Assembly: GCA_963781065.1 (NCBI GenBank)
Contig: CAWAET010000019.1
Location: forward strand, 1-64,000
Direction of reading: 5' to 3'
DNA: 64,000 nucleotides
From: CALZJC01 sp963781065
Lineage (GTDB): Bacteria; Acidobacteriota; Thermoanaerobaculia; Multivoradales; JAHEKO01
Shown: in pieces, positions 53,513 through 61,902 of the stretch
Position numbering within the stretch: the stretch's first letter is position 1
How the letters are laid out: the number at the start of each line of letters is the position of its first letter
The notes under the pieces: model-generated
Told to the model about the DNA's origin: nothing
The model's database searches: none
The model's input: only the letters and a program-made list of their open reading frames with translations
Translations under genes and position numbers: made by a program

Positions 53513-56500
53513 GCCCGACCCACCGGCCGCTCGGCGCCTCGGGCCGCATCGCCAAGGCCTTCCTCGAGTCGAAGCTGACCCCGCTGCTGGTGGTCGCCTC
53601 GCTGCTCGTCGGCGCCTTCGCGGTGCTGATGACGCCGCGCGAGGAGGAGCCGCAGATCAAGGTGCCGATGATCGACGTCTTCGTCGGCTTCCCCGGCGGC
53701 ACCGCCCGCGAGGTCGAGCGCCGGGTCGTCTCGCCGCTCGAGAGGGCGATCTACGAGATCCAGGACGTCGAGTACATCTACTCCACCTCCCAGCCCTCGG
53801 GCGGCCTGATCATCGTCCGCTTCGTCGTCGGCAGCGACCCGGACACGGCCGTGCTCCGGGTGCAGGCCAAGGTGGCCGAGACCGCCGCCGGCCTGCCGCC
53901 GGGCGCCACGCCGCCGCTGATCGTGCCGCGCTCGATCGACGACGTCCCCGTCCTGGCCTACACGCTGTGGTCGGAGGATGCGAGCCCGCTCGAGCTGCGT
54001 CAGATCGCCCAGGAGCTCGCGACCGAGCTCGACCGCCACCCGCGCGTCGCCCGGGTGACGGTCATCGGCGGCCAGCGGCGTGCGGTCCAGGTGCGCTTCG
54101 ACCGGCAGCGGCTGGCGGCGCACAACATCTCGCTGCTCCAGGTCCACCAAGCCCTGGCGGCACTGAACTGGCGGCTGCCGGCCGGCAGCTTCGCCGCCGC
54201 CGACGTCGAGACCGAGGTCGAGGTGGGCAGCCTCTTCCTCTCCGCCCGGGAAGTGGCGGCGGCGGTGGTAGGCGTTCACGAAGGCCGGCCCGTCTACCTG
54301 CGCGACCTCGCCGAGGTCGCCGACGGCGCCGACGAGGCGCGGGAGTACGTTTGGATGATGGCCGGCGCCGCCGGCGGCGAGAAGCGGCTGCCGGCCGGCC
54401 TGGCGGCGCCGGCGGTGACCGTCGCCGTGGCCAAGAAGCCCGGCACCAATGCGGTCGACCTGGTGACCGAGCTGGACGCCCGGCTGGCCGACCTGCGCGG
54501 CTCGGTGATCCCGGCCAACGTCGAGGTGACCAAGACCCGCGACTACGGCTTCACCGCCGACGAGAAGTCCTCCGAGCTGATCAAGCACCTGTGGATCGCC
54601 ACCCTGGCGGTGGTGATCCTGCTCGCCCTGGCGCTGGGCCGCCGCGAGGCCGTGGTGGTGGCGGTAGCGGTGCCGGCGACGCTGGCCCTGACCCTGGCCT
54701 CCTCCTACCTGTTCGGCTACACCCTGAACCGGGTGACGCTGTTCGCCCTGATCTTCGCCATCGGCATCCTGGTCGACGACGCCATCGTGGTGGTCGAGAA
54801 CATCCACCGCCACTACCGGCTGGGCTGGACCGACCCGCGCCAGGCGACGGTCTATGCCACCGACGAGGTGGGCAACCCGACGATCCTCGCCACCTTCGCG
54901 GTGATCGCCGCCCTGCTGCCGCTGGCCTTCGTCTCGGGGCTGATGGGCCCCTACATGCGGCCGATCCCCATCAACGCCTCGGCGGCGATGCTCTTCTCCC
55001 TGGTGGTCGCCTTCGTCGTCTCGCCCTGGCTCACCTACAAGCTGTTTCGCCGCCAGGCCGAGCGGCTGGCCGCGGCCCCGGCGCCGGCGACATCCGACTC
55101 CAAGTCCTCCGCGCCCGTCGACGAGAGCCCCCGCGAGGCCCACCTTCACCGGCTCTACGCCCACCTGTTCCGTCCCCTGCTCGCCCACGCCTGGCGCCGC
55201 TGGGCGCTGCTGGGCGGTGTCGCCGTGCTGCTGCTGGTCTCGGTGGCCCTGCTGCCGGCTCGCTGGGTCAAGGTCAAGATGCTGCCCTACGACAACAAGA
55301 GCGAGGTACAGGTGATGATCGACATGCCCGAGGGGTCGACCCTCGAGCAGACCGCCGGCATCGCCCGGTCGCTGGCCGAGGAGGCGCGCCGGCTGCCGGA
55401 GGTGACCGACGTCCAGATCTACGCCGGCACTTCGGCGCCCTTCAACTTCAACGGCCTGGTGCGCCACTACTTCCTGCGCTCGGGCCCGCTGGTGGCAGAC
55501 CTGCAGATCAACCTGCTGCCCAAGCACCACCGCGACCGCGCCAGCCACCCCTTCGCCAAGGAGCTGCGCGACCGGCTCGCCCCGCTTGCCCGCTCCACCG
55601 GCGCCAACGTCAAGGTGACCGAGGTGCCGCCCGGCCCGCCGGTGCTCTCCACCATGGTGGCCGAGATCTACGGGCCCGATCTGGAGCAGCGCGTCGCCCT
55701 GGCGCGCGGCGCGCGCGAGATCTTCGAGTCGACCCCCGGCATCGTCGACGTCGACTGGTGGATCGAGGCGCAGGGGCCGAAGCTCGAGCTGGAGGTCGAC
55801 CGCGACAAGGCGGCGCGGCTGGGGATCACCCCGGAGGCGGTGGCGCGCACCCTGCGGCTGGCCCTCGACGGCGCCGAAGCGGGTCTGCTGCGGGACGAGT
55901 CCGCGCGCGAGCCGGTGCCGCTGGTGCTGCGCCTCGACCGCGCCCAGCGCTCGAGCCTCGACGGGCTGCTGGCGGTCCACGTCCACGCCGCGGACGGCCG
56001 GATGGTCTCGCTGCGCGAGCTGGTCCGGCCGGCGGCGACGCGCGGTGAGCGGTTCATCTACCACAAGAACCTGCAGCCGGTCTCCTACGTCGTCGGCGAG
56101 GTGGCCGGGGCCGACGAGTCGCCGGTCTACGGCATCCTCGACATGCAAGACCGTATCGAAGAGCTCACCGATCCCGCCGGACGGCCGATCGAGGTGCTCT
56201 TCAACGCCATGCCCACCGGCGCCAACGGCTACGCCTTGAAGTGGGACGGCGAATGGCAGATCACCTACGAGGTCTTCCGCGACATGGGAGTCGCCTTCGC
56301 CGTCGTGCTGGTGTTGATCTACGTCCTCGTGGTGGGCTGGTTCCGCTCCTTCGTGACACCGCTGATCATCATGACCCCCATCCCGCTGACCCTGATCGGC
56401 ATCCTCCCGGCGCACGCGCTGGGCGGGGTCTTCTTCACCGCCACCTCGATGATCGGCTTCATCGCCCTGGCCGGCATCATCGTCCGCAACTCGATCCTAT

Positions 56501-56793
56501 TGGTGGACTTCATCAACCTCGAGCTGAGCGCCGGCACGCCGCTCGAGGAGGCGGTCGTCAAGGCCGGCGCCGTCCGCTTCCGCCCCATCGCCTTGACCGC
56601 CGCGGCCCTGGTGGTGGGCGGGCTGGTCATCCTCCTCGACCCGATCTTCCAGGGTCTGGCGGTAGCCCTGATCTCGGGGGTCGTGGTCTCCACCGCGCTG
56701 ACCCTGGTGGTGATCCCGCTGCTGTACTACATGCACATTCGCCGGGTCGGGCGAGGCGATCAGGCCACGGCGCAGGAACAGGGAAGCAGCTAG
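53509..56793 (+). CDS. RND efflux permease (AcrB/CusA superfamily)
   Basis: Inner-membrane proton-driven pump of 1094 residues, intact, GTG start at 53509 overlapping the adaptor stop. It has one TM helix near residue 25 (LLVVASLLVGAFAVLM), the first porter loop with VFVGFPGGTAREVERRVVSP, the TM4 region FAIGILVDDAIVVVENIHRH with its acidic pair, and the second half ending FIALAGIIVRNSILLVDFIN and TLVVIPLLYYM. Sequence style resembles the heavy-metal-like or hydrophobe RND pumps without clear assignment. The operon ends here; 56794-56950 holds nothing I can support. Confidence 0.94.
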   Translation: MSPTHRPLGASGRIAKAFLESKLTPLLVVASLLVGAFAVLMTPREEEPQIKVPMIDVFVGFPGGTAREVERRVVSPLERAIYEIQDVEYIYSTSQPSGGLIIVRFVVGSDPDTAVLRVQAKVAETAAGLPPGATPPLIVPRSIDDVPVLAYTLWSEDASPLELRQIAQELATELDRHPRVARVTVIGGQRRAVQVRFDRQRLAAHNISLLQVHQALAALNWRLPAGSFAAADVETEVEVGSLFLSAREVAAAVVGVHEGRPVYLRDLAEVADGADEAREYVWMMAGAAGGEKRLPAGLAAPAVTVAVAKKPGTNAVDLVTELDARLADLRGSVIPANVEVTKTRDYGFTADEKSSELIKHLWIATLAVVILLALALGRREAVVVAVAVPATLALTLASSYLFGYTLNRVTLFALIFAIGILVDDAIVVVENIHRHYRLGWTDPRQATVYATDEVGNPTILATFAVIAALLPLAFVSGLMGPYMRPIPINASAAMLFSLVVAFVVSPWLTYKLFRRQAERLAAAPAPATSDSKSSAPVDESPREAHLHRLYAHLFRPLLAHAWRRWALLGGVAVLLLVSVALLPARWVKVKMLPYDNKSEVQVMIDMPEGSTLEQTAGIARSLAEEARRLPEVTDVQIYAGTSAPFNFNGLVRHYFLRSGPLVADLQINLLPKHHRDRASHPFAKELRDRLAPLARSTGANVKVTEVPPGPPVLSTMVAEIYGPDLEQRVALARGAREIFESTPGIVDVDWWIEAQGPKLELEVDRDKAARLGITPEAVARTLRLALDGAEAGLLRDESAREPVPLVLRLDRAQRSSLDGLLAVHVHAADGRMVSLRELVRPAATRGERFIYHKNLQPVSYVVGEVAGADESPVYGILDMQDRIEELTDPAGRPIEVLFNAMPTGANGYALKWDGEWQITYEVFRDMGVAFAVVLVLIYVLVVGWFRSFVTPLIIMTPIPLTLIGILPAHALGGVFFTATSMIGFIALAGIIVRNSILLVDFINLELSAGTPLEEAVVKAGAVRFRPIALTAAALVVGGLVILLDPIFQGLAVALISGVVVSTALTLVVIPLLYYMHIRRVGRGDQATAQEQGSS

Positions 56794-56960
56794 ACAGCTA
56801 GACCTCGGCCTCAACCACCGCCGTCCCTTTCTCGACGGAAGCGAGGGCCAGGCGGCCCTGCCCGAAGAGCGCGTCTGAGGTCTCCCCGGCGCGGCGCGCG
56901 ACCGGGAGGTGCTGGAGACTGGAGAGAGTCGAGGCTCTCATGACGTACCACCCCACAGGG

Positions 56961-56966
56961 TATTAT
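56961..56966 (+). promoter_or_regulatory. TATTAT, candidate -10 for the pentapeptide/TPR operon
   Basis: TATTAT stands out in GC-rich surroundings 40 bases before the preferred start of the next gene; no good -35 element lies at the right distance (TCATGA at best). If it is the -10, a start at 56974 would be leaderless and a start at 57007 would have a normal leader. Confidence 0.35.
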
Positions 56967-57006
56967 CAAGCAAGTGTCGGGCCTCTACAGTCTTGTAGGG
57001 GTTCAA

Positions 57007-58431
57007 GTGGGCGAACAGTTCGAGATTCGGTCCGTTCCGGCGGAGGACTTGCTACAGCGTCCGGTCCGCTTCCTCAAGAAGGAGGACCTGGAGCCGGTTT
57101 CCGGCACGCAGGCGGTCGAGCTGCTCCGCGCGGCTGGCTTGCTGAGTCGCAAGGTGATCGTCGGCGACGTGATCCTGGGGCGCGAGGACCTGGGCTTCGC
57201 GCTGGAAGCGGAGCTGCCCGAGGGCGACAAGCTCATCGACCCGGCCCTCGCCGGGCAGGTGGAGTTCTTGCGCTCGGCCTTCCCCGAGCGGTTGCAGATC
57301 CAGGACTGCGTGTTCGAGGGCAGGTTCAACGGCGCTGGAGTGTCGTTCGCCCGCCGGGTGCTCGCCGAGCGGTGTCACTTCCTGGGCGAGCTTGATTTCT
57401 CCTTCTCGAGCTTCGATGAGCCGGTGTCGTTCTCCGGCTGCCGATTCGACGGCAGAGTCAGCTTCTCCGATGCCACCTTCGTGAGCCGCGGCAGCTTCCG
57501 GAAAGCGGTGTTCGCAGACGCCGCGGACTTCTTCAACTCGGATTTCCAGGGCGGGGCGAGCTTCGCCGGCTCGAGGTTCGAGAAGCGCGTCAACTGCGCG
57601 GCGAGCCGATTCGTTGCGGAGCACTCCCTGACCGCGAGCCTCGACCTCAGCCGCGTGGCGTGCGCCGGGCCGGCCATCTTCAGGCGCGCCAGGTTCGAGG
57701 GACTGGCGGACCTGGAGGCGGCCCATTGTCGCGGCATCGCCGATTTCTCGGGCGCGCAGTTCGAGTACCTGAGGCTTGATCAGGCGATGTTCGACTGGCT
57801 CGAGGTGAGCTGGGAGCAGATCGGCGGGCGCCGCCTGATCGTGGGTCGGGTTCGCTTCGAGGGGCCCGACGCGCCGCCGCCGCGTCTCACCAAGGACGAC
57901 ATGGACGAGTTCTTCGTGCGCCGGGTCGACGCGTCGCTCGACGCGAAGCACCGGCAGTACGACATCCTCAAAAATCTCTTCCTGCGGCAGGGTGACTTCG
58001 TCAGCGCCGACGGCTGCTTCTACGAGTGGAAGCAGGTCGAGCGGCGCGAGAGTCAGCTCGGCTGGAGCCCCGAAAGCTGGATCGTCAAGGGCTTCCACAC
58101 GCTCAACTGGCTGAGCTGCGGCTATGGGGTCAGGCCCCTGCGCACCCTGCTCTTCGCCGCGGCGATCGTCGCCGGCTTCGCACTGCTCTACAGCTTCATT
58201 TTGCCGGCCGCCGGGGCGCAAGCCGTTAGCGTCGACCTGGGAAGTCTCCCGCTGCGGCTGGCGGAGCTGCCGAGGTTTCTAGAGCTCAGTTTCCTGTCGT
58301 TCATGAACTTCCCGTTTGCCGAGCCCGGGCTGGGACGAATCGGTGAGTTGGCGCTGCTTGTCGAGCGCCTCCTCGGCTGGTTCACCCTCTTGCTCTTCGT
58401 CACCACCTACACACGCATCATGTTGCGGTAA
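57007..58431 (+). CDS. pentapeptide-repeat membrane protein with degenerate 2TM channel-like end
   Basis: 474 residues from the GTG at 57007 (AGGGG six bases upstream); an in-frame GTG at 56974 would add 11 residues. Residues about 95-280 have an aromatic every fifth position (VSFSGCRFDGRVSFSDATF and similar), the pentapeptide-repeat beta-helix. After a charged linker come TM1 (PLRTLLFAAAIVAGFALLYS) and TM2 (LLGWFTLLLFVTTYTRIMLR). The segment between them resembles the pore of pentapeptide-linked 2TM K+ channels but reads FLSFMNFPFAEPGLG, without T-x-G-Y-G. First gene of a four-gene run, frameshift-free and apparently less GC-rich than its neighbours. Confidence 0.88.
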   Translation: MGEQFEIRSVPAEDLLQRPVRFLKKEDLEPVSGTQAVELLRAAGLLSRKVIVGDVILGREDLGFALEAELPEGDKLIDPALAGQVEFLRSAFPERLQIQDCVFEGRFNGAGVSFARRVLAERCHFLGELDFSFSSFDEPVSFSGCRFDGRVSFSDATFVSRGSFRKAVFADAADFFNSDFQGGASFAGSRFEKRVNCAASRFVAEHSLTASLDLSRVACAGPAIFRRARFEGLADLEAAHCRGIADFSGAQFEYLRLDQAMFDWLEVSWEQIGGRRLIVGRVRFEGPDAPPPRLTKDDMDEFFVRRVDASLDAKHRQYDILKNLFLRQGDFVSADGCFYEWKQVERRESQLGWSPESWIVKGFHTLNWLSCGYGVRPLRTLLFAAAIVAGFALLYSFILPAAGAQAVSVDLGSLPLRLAELPRFLELSFLSFMNFPFAEPGLGRIGELALLVERLLGWFTLLLFVTTYTRIMLR

Positions 58432-58459
58432 TCCGCGGCCGTCGGACAAGGAGGCACCC

Positions 58460-59137
58460 ATGAGCATCTCCGCGCAGGATCTGACTCGATGGAGCTGGCA
58501 AGCGCTGATGGAAGGCAAGGCGGCGGAGGCCGAGATGATGCTGGATCAGGCCTTGGAGCTCGAGGGCGACCACGTCGAAGCCCTGTACTACAAGGCACAG
58601 CTGCTGCGGAACACGGATCGCTTCGACGAAGCGCTCGGCCTGTTCGATCGCTGTCTGGAGCTGGTGCCAGCAGAGGCCGGGAAAACGGCCGAGATCCTCA
58701 TCGACAAGGCACAGGCGCTGCTCGAGTGTGGCGAGCTTGCCGCAGCCGAGCGGTGCATCGACGAGGCCCACCGCGCCAAGCCCCGGCTGGCGGTAATCTG
58801 GGTGCTCAAGGGGCGGATCGCGGCGCGCCGTGAAGACTACGCTGGCGCGGTCGAGCTCTTCGATCGCGCGCTCCGGCTCGAGCCCTCCGATCCTCGAACA
58901 TGGGTGTACAAAGCCCGTGCCCTCTTGAGCTCCGGACAAGCCGACGGCGCCATCGATTGCGCCAAGAAGGCGACTGACCTCCAAAGTAACAGCACGATGG
59001 CCTGGCTGGTTCTCGCCGAGGCCTACGAGAAGAAGGGGAAACGACTCCGGGCGCGTCGAGCGCGTCGCAAAGCGAACCGCTCCGGCCCTCAGGGCTTGAT
59101 CCAGGCCAGTCGCGGGCAACGGCCTGTCCCCCGCTAA
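58460..59137 (+). CDS. tetratricopeptide repeat protein
   Basis: 225 residues from the ATG at 58460 (AGGAGG upstream). At least five TPR-like helix pairs are visible: ALMEGKAAEAEMMLDQALEL, ALYYKAQLLRNTDRFDEALG, LLECGELAAAERCIDEAHRA, IAARREDYAGAVELFDRALR and ALLSSGQADGAIDCAKKATD. No signal peptide or membrane segment, so probably a cytoplasmic scaffold. The basic C-terminus (RLRARRARRKANRSG) could contact acid surfaces. It lies 28 bases after the pentapeptide protein gene and 44 before a second TPR gene. Confidence 0.88.
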   Translation: MSISAQDLTRWSWQALMEGKAAEAEMMLDQALELEGDHVEALYYKAQLLRNTDRFDEALGLFDRCLELVPAEAGKTAEILIDKAQALLECGELAAAERCIDEAHRAKPRLAVIWVLKGRIAARREDYAGAVELFDRALRLEPSDPRTWVYKARALLSSGQADGAIDCAKKATDLQSNSTMAWLVLAEAYEKKGKRLRARRARRKANRSGPQGLIQASRGQRPVPR

Positions 59138-59181
59138 CGAGGAACGTCCCCCGCGGGCGGGCAATAAAGGGAGGCAAGAGA

Positions 59182-59838
59182 ATGAGTACTCAGGCCCAGA
59201 ACAGCCGGGAGCTCTCGGCTCTCGGCGTCCAGTATCACCGCCAAGGTGACCTCAAGCGAGCTCGCGAAACCCTGGAGAAAGGCCTCACAGTGGCGCGCGA
59301 GGCGGGCGAGACCACAGGAGAAGCCGCTTGCCTGGGAAACCTCGCCATCGTCTATCGTGATCTGAATCATCTGGAACGGGCCGCCGGCGCCGGCCTACGT
59401 GCGATCGAGCTCCGCGAGAGACTCGACGACCCGGAGGGCGTCGCCATCAACTGCAGCAACCTGGCGACCGTGTACGCCGAGAAGGGCGACTGGCCCCTGG
59501 CCGAGCAGATGTTCAAGCGGGCGGCCCGTATCGACCGGGAAATAGACAACCAGGAAGGGCTGGCATCCGAGCTTCACAACATGGGGGCACTCGCGGCCAG
59601 CCGCGAAGATTGGACGACCGCCGTCGGTCGCTTCCGCGAAGCCCTGGCCGTCAACAAGCGCATCGATCGGATCGATGGCATGGCCAGCAATCAGTTCATG
59701 CTGGGTCGTGCCTACAGCGAGCTCGGCAACCGACGCCGGAGCCGCAGAGCCTACAAGCGAGCCCGGAAGATCTATCTCAAGGTACCCAATCCGCCGATGG
59801 TTCGACAGATCGATGAGCTTCTGTCAAGAACCCCCTGA
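59182..59838 (+). CDS. tetratricopeptide repeat protein (TPR_12-like)
   Basis: 218 residues; start after GGGAGG. Longer TPR repeats of the nephrocystin/kinesin-light-chain type are seen (LGVQYHRQGDLKRARETLEK, LGNLAIVYRDLNHLERAAGA, CSNLATVYAEKGDWPLAEQM, LHNMGALAASREDWTTAVGR, LGRAYSELGNRRRSRRAYKR). No signal peptide. Different from the preceding TPR protein in repeat length, so not a simple duplication. Likely a protein-interaction module in the same operon; partner unknown. Confidence 0.88.
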   Translation: MSTQAQNSRELSALGVQYHRQGDLKRARETLEKGLTVAREAGETTGEAACLGNLAIVYRDLNHLERAAGAGLRAIELRERLDDPEGVAINCSNLATVYAEKGDWPLAEQMFKRAARIDREIDNQEGLASELHNMGALAASREDWTTAVGRFREALAVNKRIDRIDGMASNQFMLGRAYSELGNRRRSRRAYKRARKIYLKVPNPPMVRQIDELLSRTP

Positions 59839-59850
59839 CCGGAAGGACCC

Positions 59851-59982
59851 GTGGCCGTCACCGACGAAGAGCTGCCGCCGCTGTCGGACGACCTGGTTTG
59901 CGAAACGCTCGAGCGAGCGCGAGACCGCAGGGCCGCCGCGGTGTACCGCGTACTGGGCGTCGATCATCAGCTGCTGTTCTGA
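59851..59982 (+). CDS. small ORF of 43 residues, unknown
   Basis: GTG start at 59851 with GGAAGGA four bases upstream and only 12 bases after the TPR stop. The peptide is acidic then basic (TDEELPPLSDDLVCETLERA, then RDRRAAAVYRVLGVDHQLLF) and could form two short helices. It ends 25 bases before the convergent radical SAM gene. Spacing and ribosome site argue for translation; no family is recognised. Confidence 0.5.
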   Translation: MAVTDEELPPLSDDLVCETLERARDRRAAAVYRVLGVDHQLLF

Positions 59983-60007
59983 CGCCCTCCAGGCGTTGCG
60001 CTCGGGG

Positions 60008-61267
60008 TCAGGCGAGGCAATGGCCGGCGAACGCCCGCTCGAACTCCGCGTTCGTCGCGTAGGCGCGGCCGAGGACCCGTTCCCAGATCGGCGCCGCCTC
60101 CATGCAGAGGTAGAAGAAGACCTCGGTGTGCCACGGAGCGAGGCTGTCGAAAAGGCCACCAAAGAGCTCCACCTTGGTCTCGTCCGGATAGGTCAGCTTG
60201 CCGTGGTGGTCGGGCACCATGCGCATCTGCAGGATCTTGGTCTCGCCGCCGCGCCGCCGGATCTGGCGCACAACCGGCTTGATGAAGGTCACCGCGCCCA
60301 TCGAGACGAACAGCACCTCGCGAGGCGAGAAGGTCTCTAGAAGCCGCGCCGCGACCTCGGCGTACTCGTCGCGCCAGCCGTCGTAGAAGACCATCGGATG
60401 GAAGTGGAAGCCGACGCGCGACCCGTGGTCGGCCATACGGCGCGCGGCGGCCAGGCGGCGCTCGAGCGAAGCCGTGCCGTGCTCCTCGTTGCGGATCACC
60501 GTCTCGGGATTGAGCGACCAGCTGCAGACGACGTTGGCGGGAAGGTCGGAGCGGTCGAGCAGAGGGCGGACGTTGTCCGACTTGGTCTTGAGCTCGAGCA
60601 CCACGTTGGGGTGGCGGCGGGCAAAGCCCAGCAGAGCATCCAGAATGCCGTCGCGGTTGCCCCAGATCAGGGAGTCAGAAGCCTGGCCGGTGCCGATGTG
60701 GTAGAGGCGATCGGGATCGAGCTCGATGGCCTCGAGCTTCTCCGCGAGTCCGTTCTCGAGCTCGGCGACCTCGCCGTAGAAGGTCTGGATCGTGCAATAG
60801 CTGCAACCGAAGCTGCAGCCGCGCACCGCGTCGAGGGTACGCAGACCGCAACAGACCGTCTGCTCTGAATACGCGGCGCAGAGACCGAAGACCTCGGCCC
60901 CGGTTTCGCGGCGCTCGAGGCGCACGCGGCGGCGGGGCGGGGCCCCGAGCCCGTCGGCGGGGTACTTCTTCGCGGTCGCCGCAAGCTGCCGCATATGCTG
61001 GTCGAGCCGGCGCAGAAGCGCCTTCTTGTGCTCGCGGCCCCTGCCCCCGACTTCGCCTTCAGCGCGGCGCCACCAGGCGCCCAGTGGCTCCTCGCGCCAC
61101 ATCTCCAGATCGCGGGCAGCCTCGGCCACCAGACGCAGCTCCTGAAACGTGAAGCGCTGGGCAAGCGCCGCCGCGCGGACGAACTCCTGGTTCTCGGAGT
61201 CGAGGTACGGCAGCAGGGTGTTCGGTTCCAGACGGCGAAGCTTGTCAGCATAGGTGGCGTCGCGCAT
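60008..61267 (-). CDS. spore photoproduct lyase-family radical SAM protein
   Basis: 419 residues, intact. The radical SAM cysteine motif is CSFGCSYC (C151, C155, C158), a CxxxCxxC pattern like that of SplB-type proteins, followed by QTFYGEVAELENGLAEKLEA and LYHIGTGQASDSLIWGNRDG. Later segments (VLELKTKSDNVRPLL, CSWSLNPETVIRNEEHGTAS, GFHFHPMVFYDGW) match the SPL_rSAM subgroup. Proposed role is repair of thymine-dimer-type DNA damage, but many such proteins occur in non-spore-formers with unproven function. Convergent with the small ORF. Confidence 0.88.
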   Translation of the reverse strand: MRDATYADKLRRLEPNTLLPYLDSENQEFVRAAALAQRFTFQELRLVAEAARDLEMWREEPLGAWWRRAEGEVGGRGREHKKALLRRLDQHMRQLAATAKKYPADGLGAPPRRRVRLERRETGAEVFGLCAAYSEQTVCCGLRTLDAVRGCSFGCSYCTIQTFYGEVAELENGLAEKLEAIELDPDRLYHIGTGQASDSLIWGNRDGILDALLGFARRHPNVVLELKTKSDNVRPLLDRSDLPANVVCSWSLNPETVIRNEEHGTASLERRLAAARRMADHGSRVGFHFHPMVFYDGWRDEYAEVAARLLETFSPREVLFVSMGAVTFIKPVVRQIRRRGGETKILQMRMVPDHHGKLTYPDETKVELFGGLFDSLAPWHTEVFFYLCMEAAPIWERVLGRAYATNAEFERAFAGHCLA

Positions 61268-61422
61268 GTCGGCTCCGGCGGTGGAAGTCTACTCATGCGC
61301 AGCGGGGCGTGAACCTCATCGAGGAACTCGGACGCTGCGTTCGGGTCGGCCGGCGCGCTCGAGCAGCCCGGCCTGGCAGACGGCCTCTACGCCCCGATGT
61401 TCGGGCCCGCGCTCGACGGTGA

Positions 61423-61902
61423 CGGCGTGGTAGGAGACCTCGGCGTCTTTCAGCGTCCCGAGGCTTTCGACCCCGTGCTGGCGTCAAGCTGGTGGAATTG
61501 TCGCCCGAATCGACGGAAGGCCCGTGGCTGACGGTCGCCGGCCAGCCCGAGCTCGAAGAGCCGGTCTTGACCTCCCGAGCTCAGGACCTCGAGGAGATGG
61601 CGGCGCCCCTCAGGGAGCGCGGCGTGCCGGTCGAGGTCGAGGTCACCACCGGCAGTGCCTTCGTCGAGCTGATCCGCCGCGTCGTCGAAGGTGGTCACGA
61701 CCTGGTCATCAAGACCGCGCAGAACTTCGACAGCCCGCTCGGCGGACTGCTGGGCACCACGGCGCTTCACCTGATGCGAAAATGCCCGGTGCCGGTGTGG
61801 GTCATCAAGCCGCCGACCTCGGAGCGCAGTGGAATCCGCCATCATGAGGCTTCAACCGCAAACGGCCCCCCACTGCCGCAAGGACGGCGAAGGGAGGCGC
61901 GA
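61423..61902 (+). CDS. universal stress protein (UspA-like) fragment
   Basis: The frame is open from 61423. It shows a UspA C-terminal half: a V-E-V-T-T-G strand, VELIRRVVEGGHDLVIKTAQ, FDSPLGGLLGTTALHLMRKC and PVPVWVIKP. The N-terminal half with its own ATP motifs is not found in frame; 61268-61422 shows no convincing coding sequence, so a frameshift or truncation is likely. No stop codon separates this frame from mrpA. An alternative stop at 61847 lies in another frame. Either a damaged UspA gene or part of a UspA-MrpA fusion. Confidence 0.55.

Noticed and set aside
52081..56415. 1,444-codon minus-strand frame opposite the RND operon
   Set aside because: Shadow frame, rich in Gly/His/Asp/Arg repeats and lacking any domain; the plus-strand RND genes are clear.
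52390..56793. Single giant adaptor-permease fusion protein
   Set aside because: The adaptor's own 3' part continues in another frame to a stop at 53512 and the permease has its own GTG start; the fusion arises from one shift near 52650.
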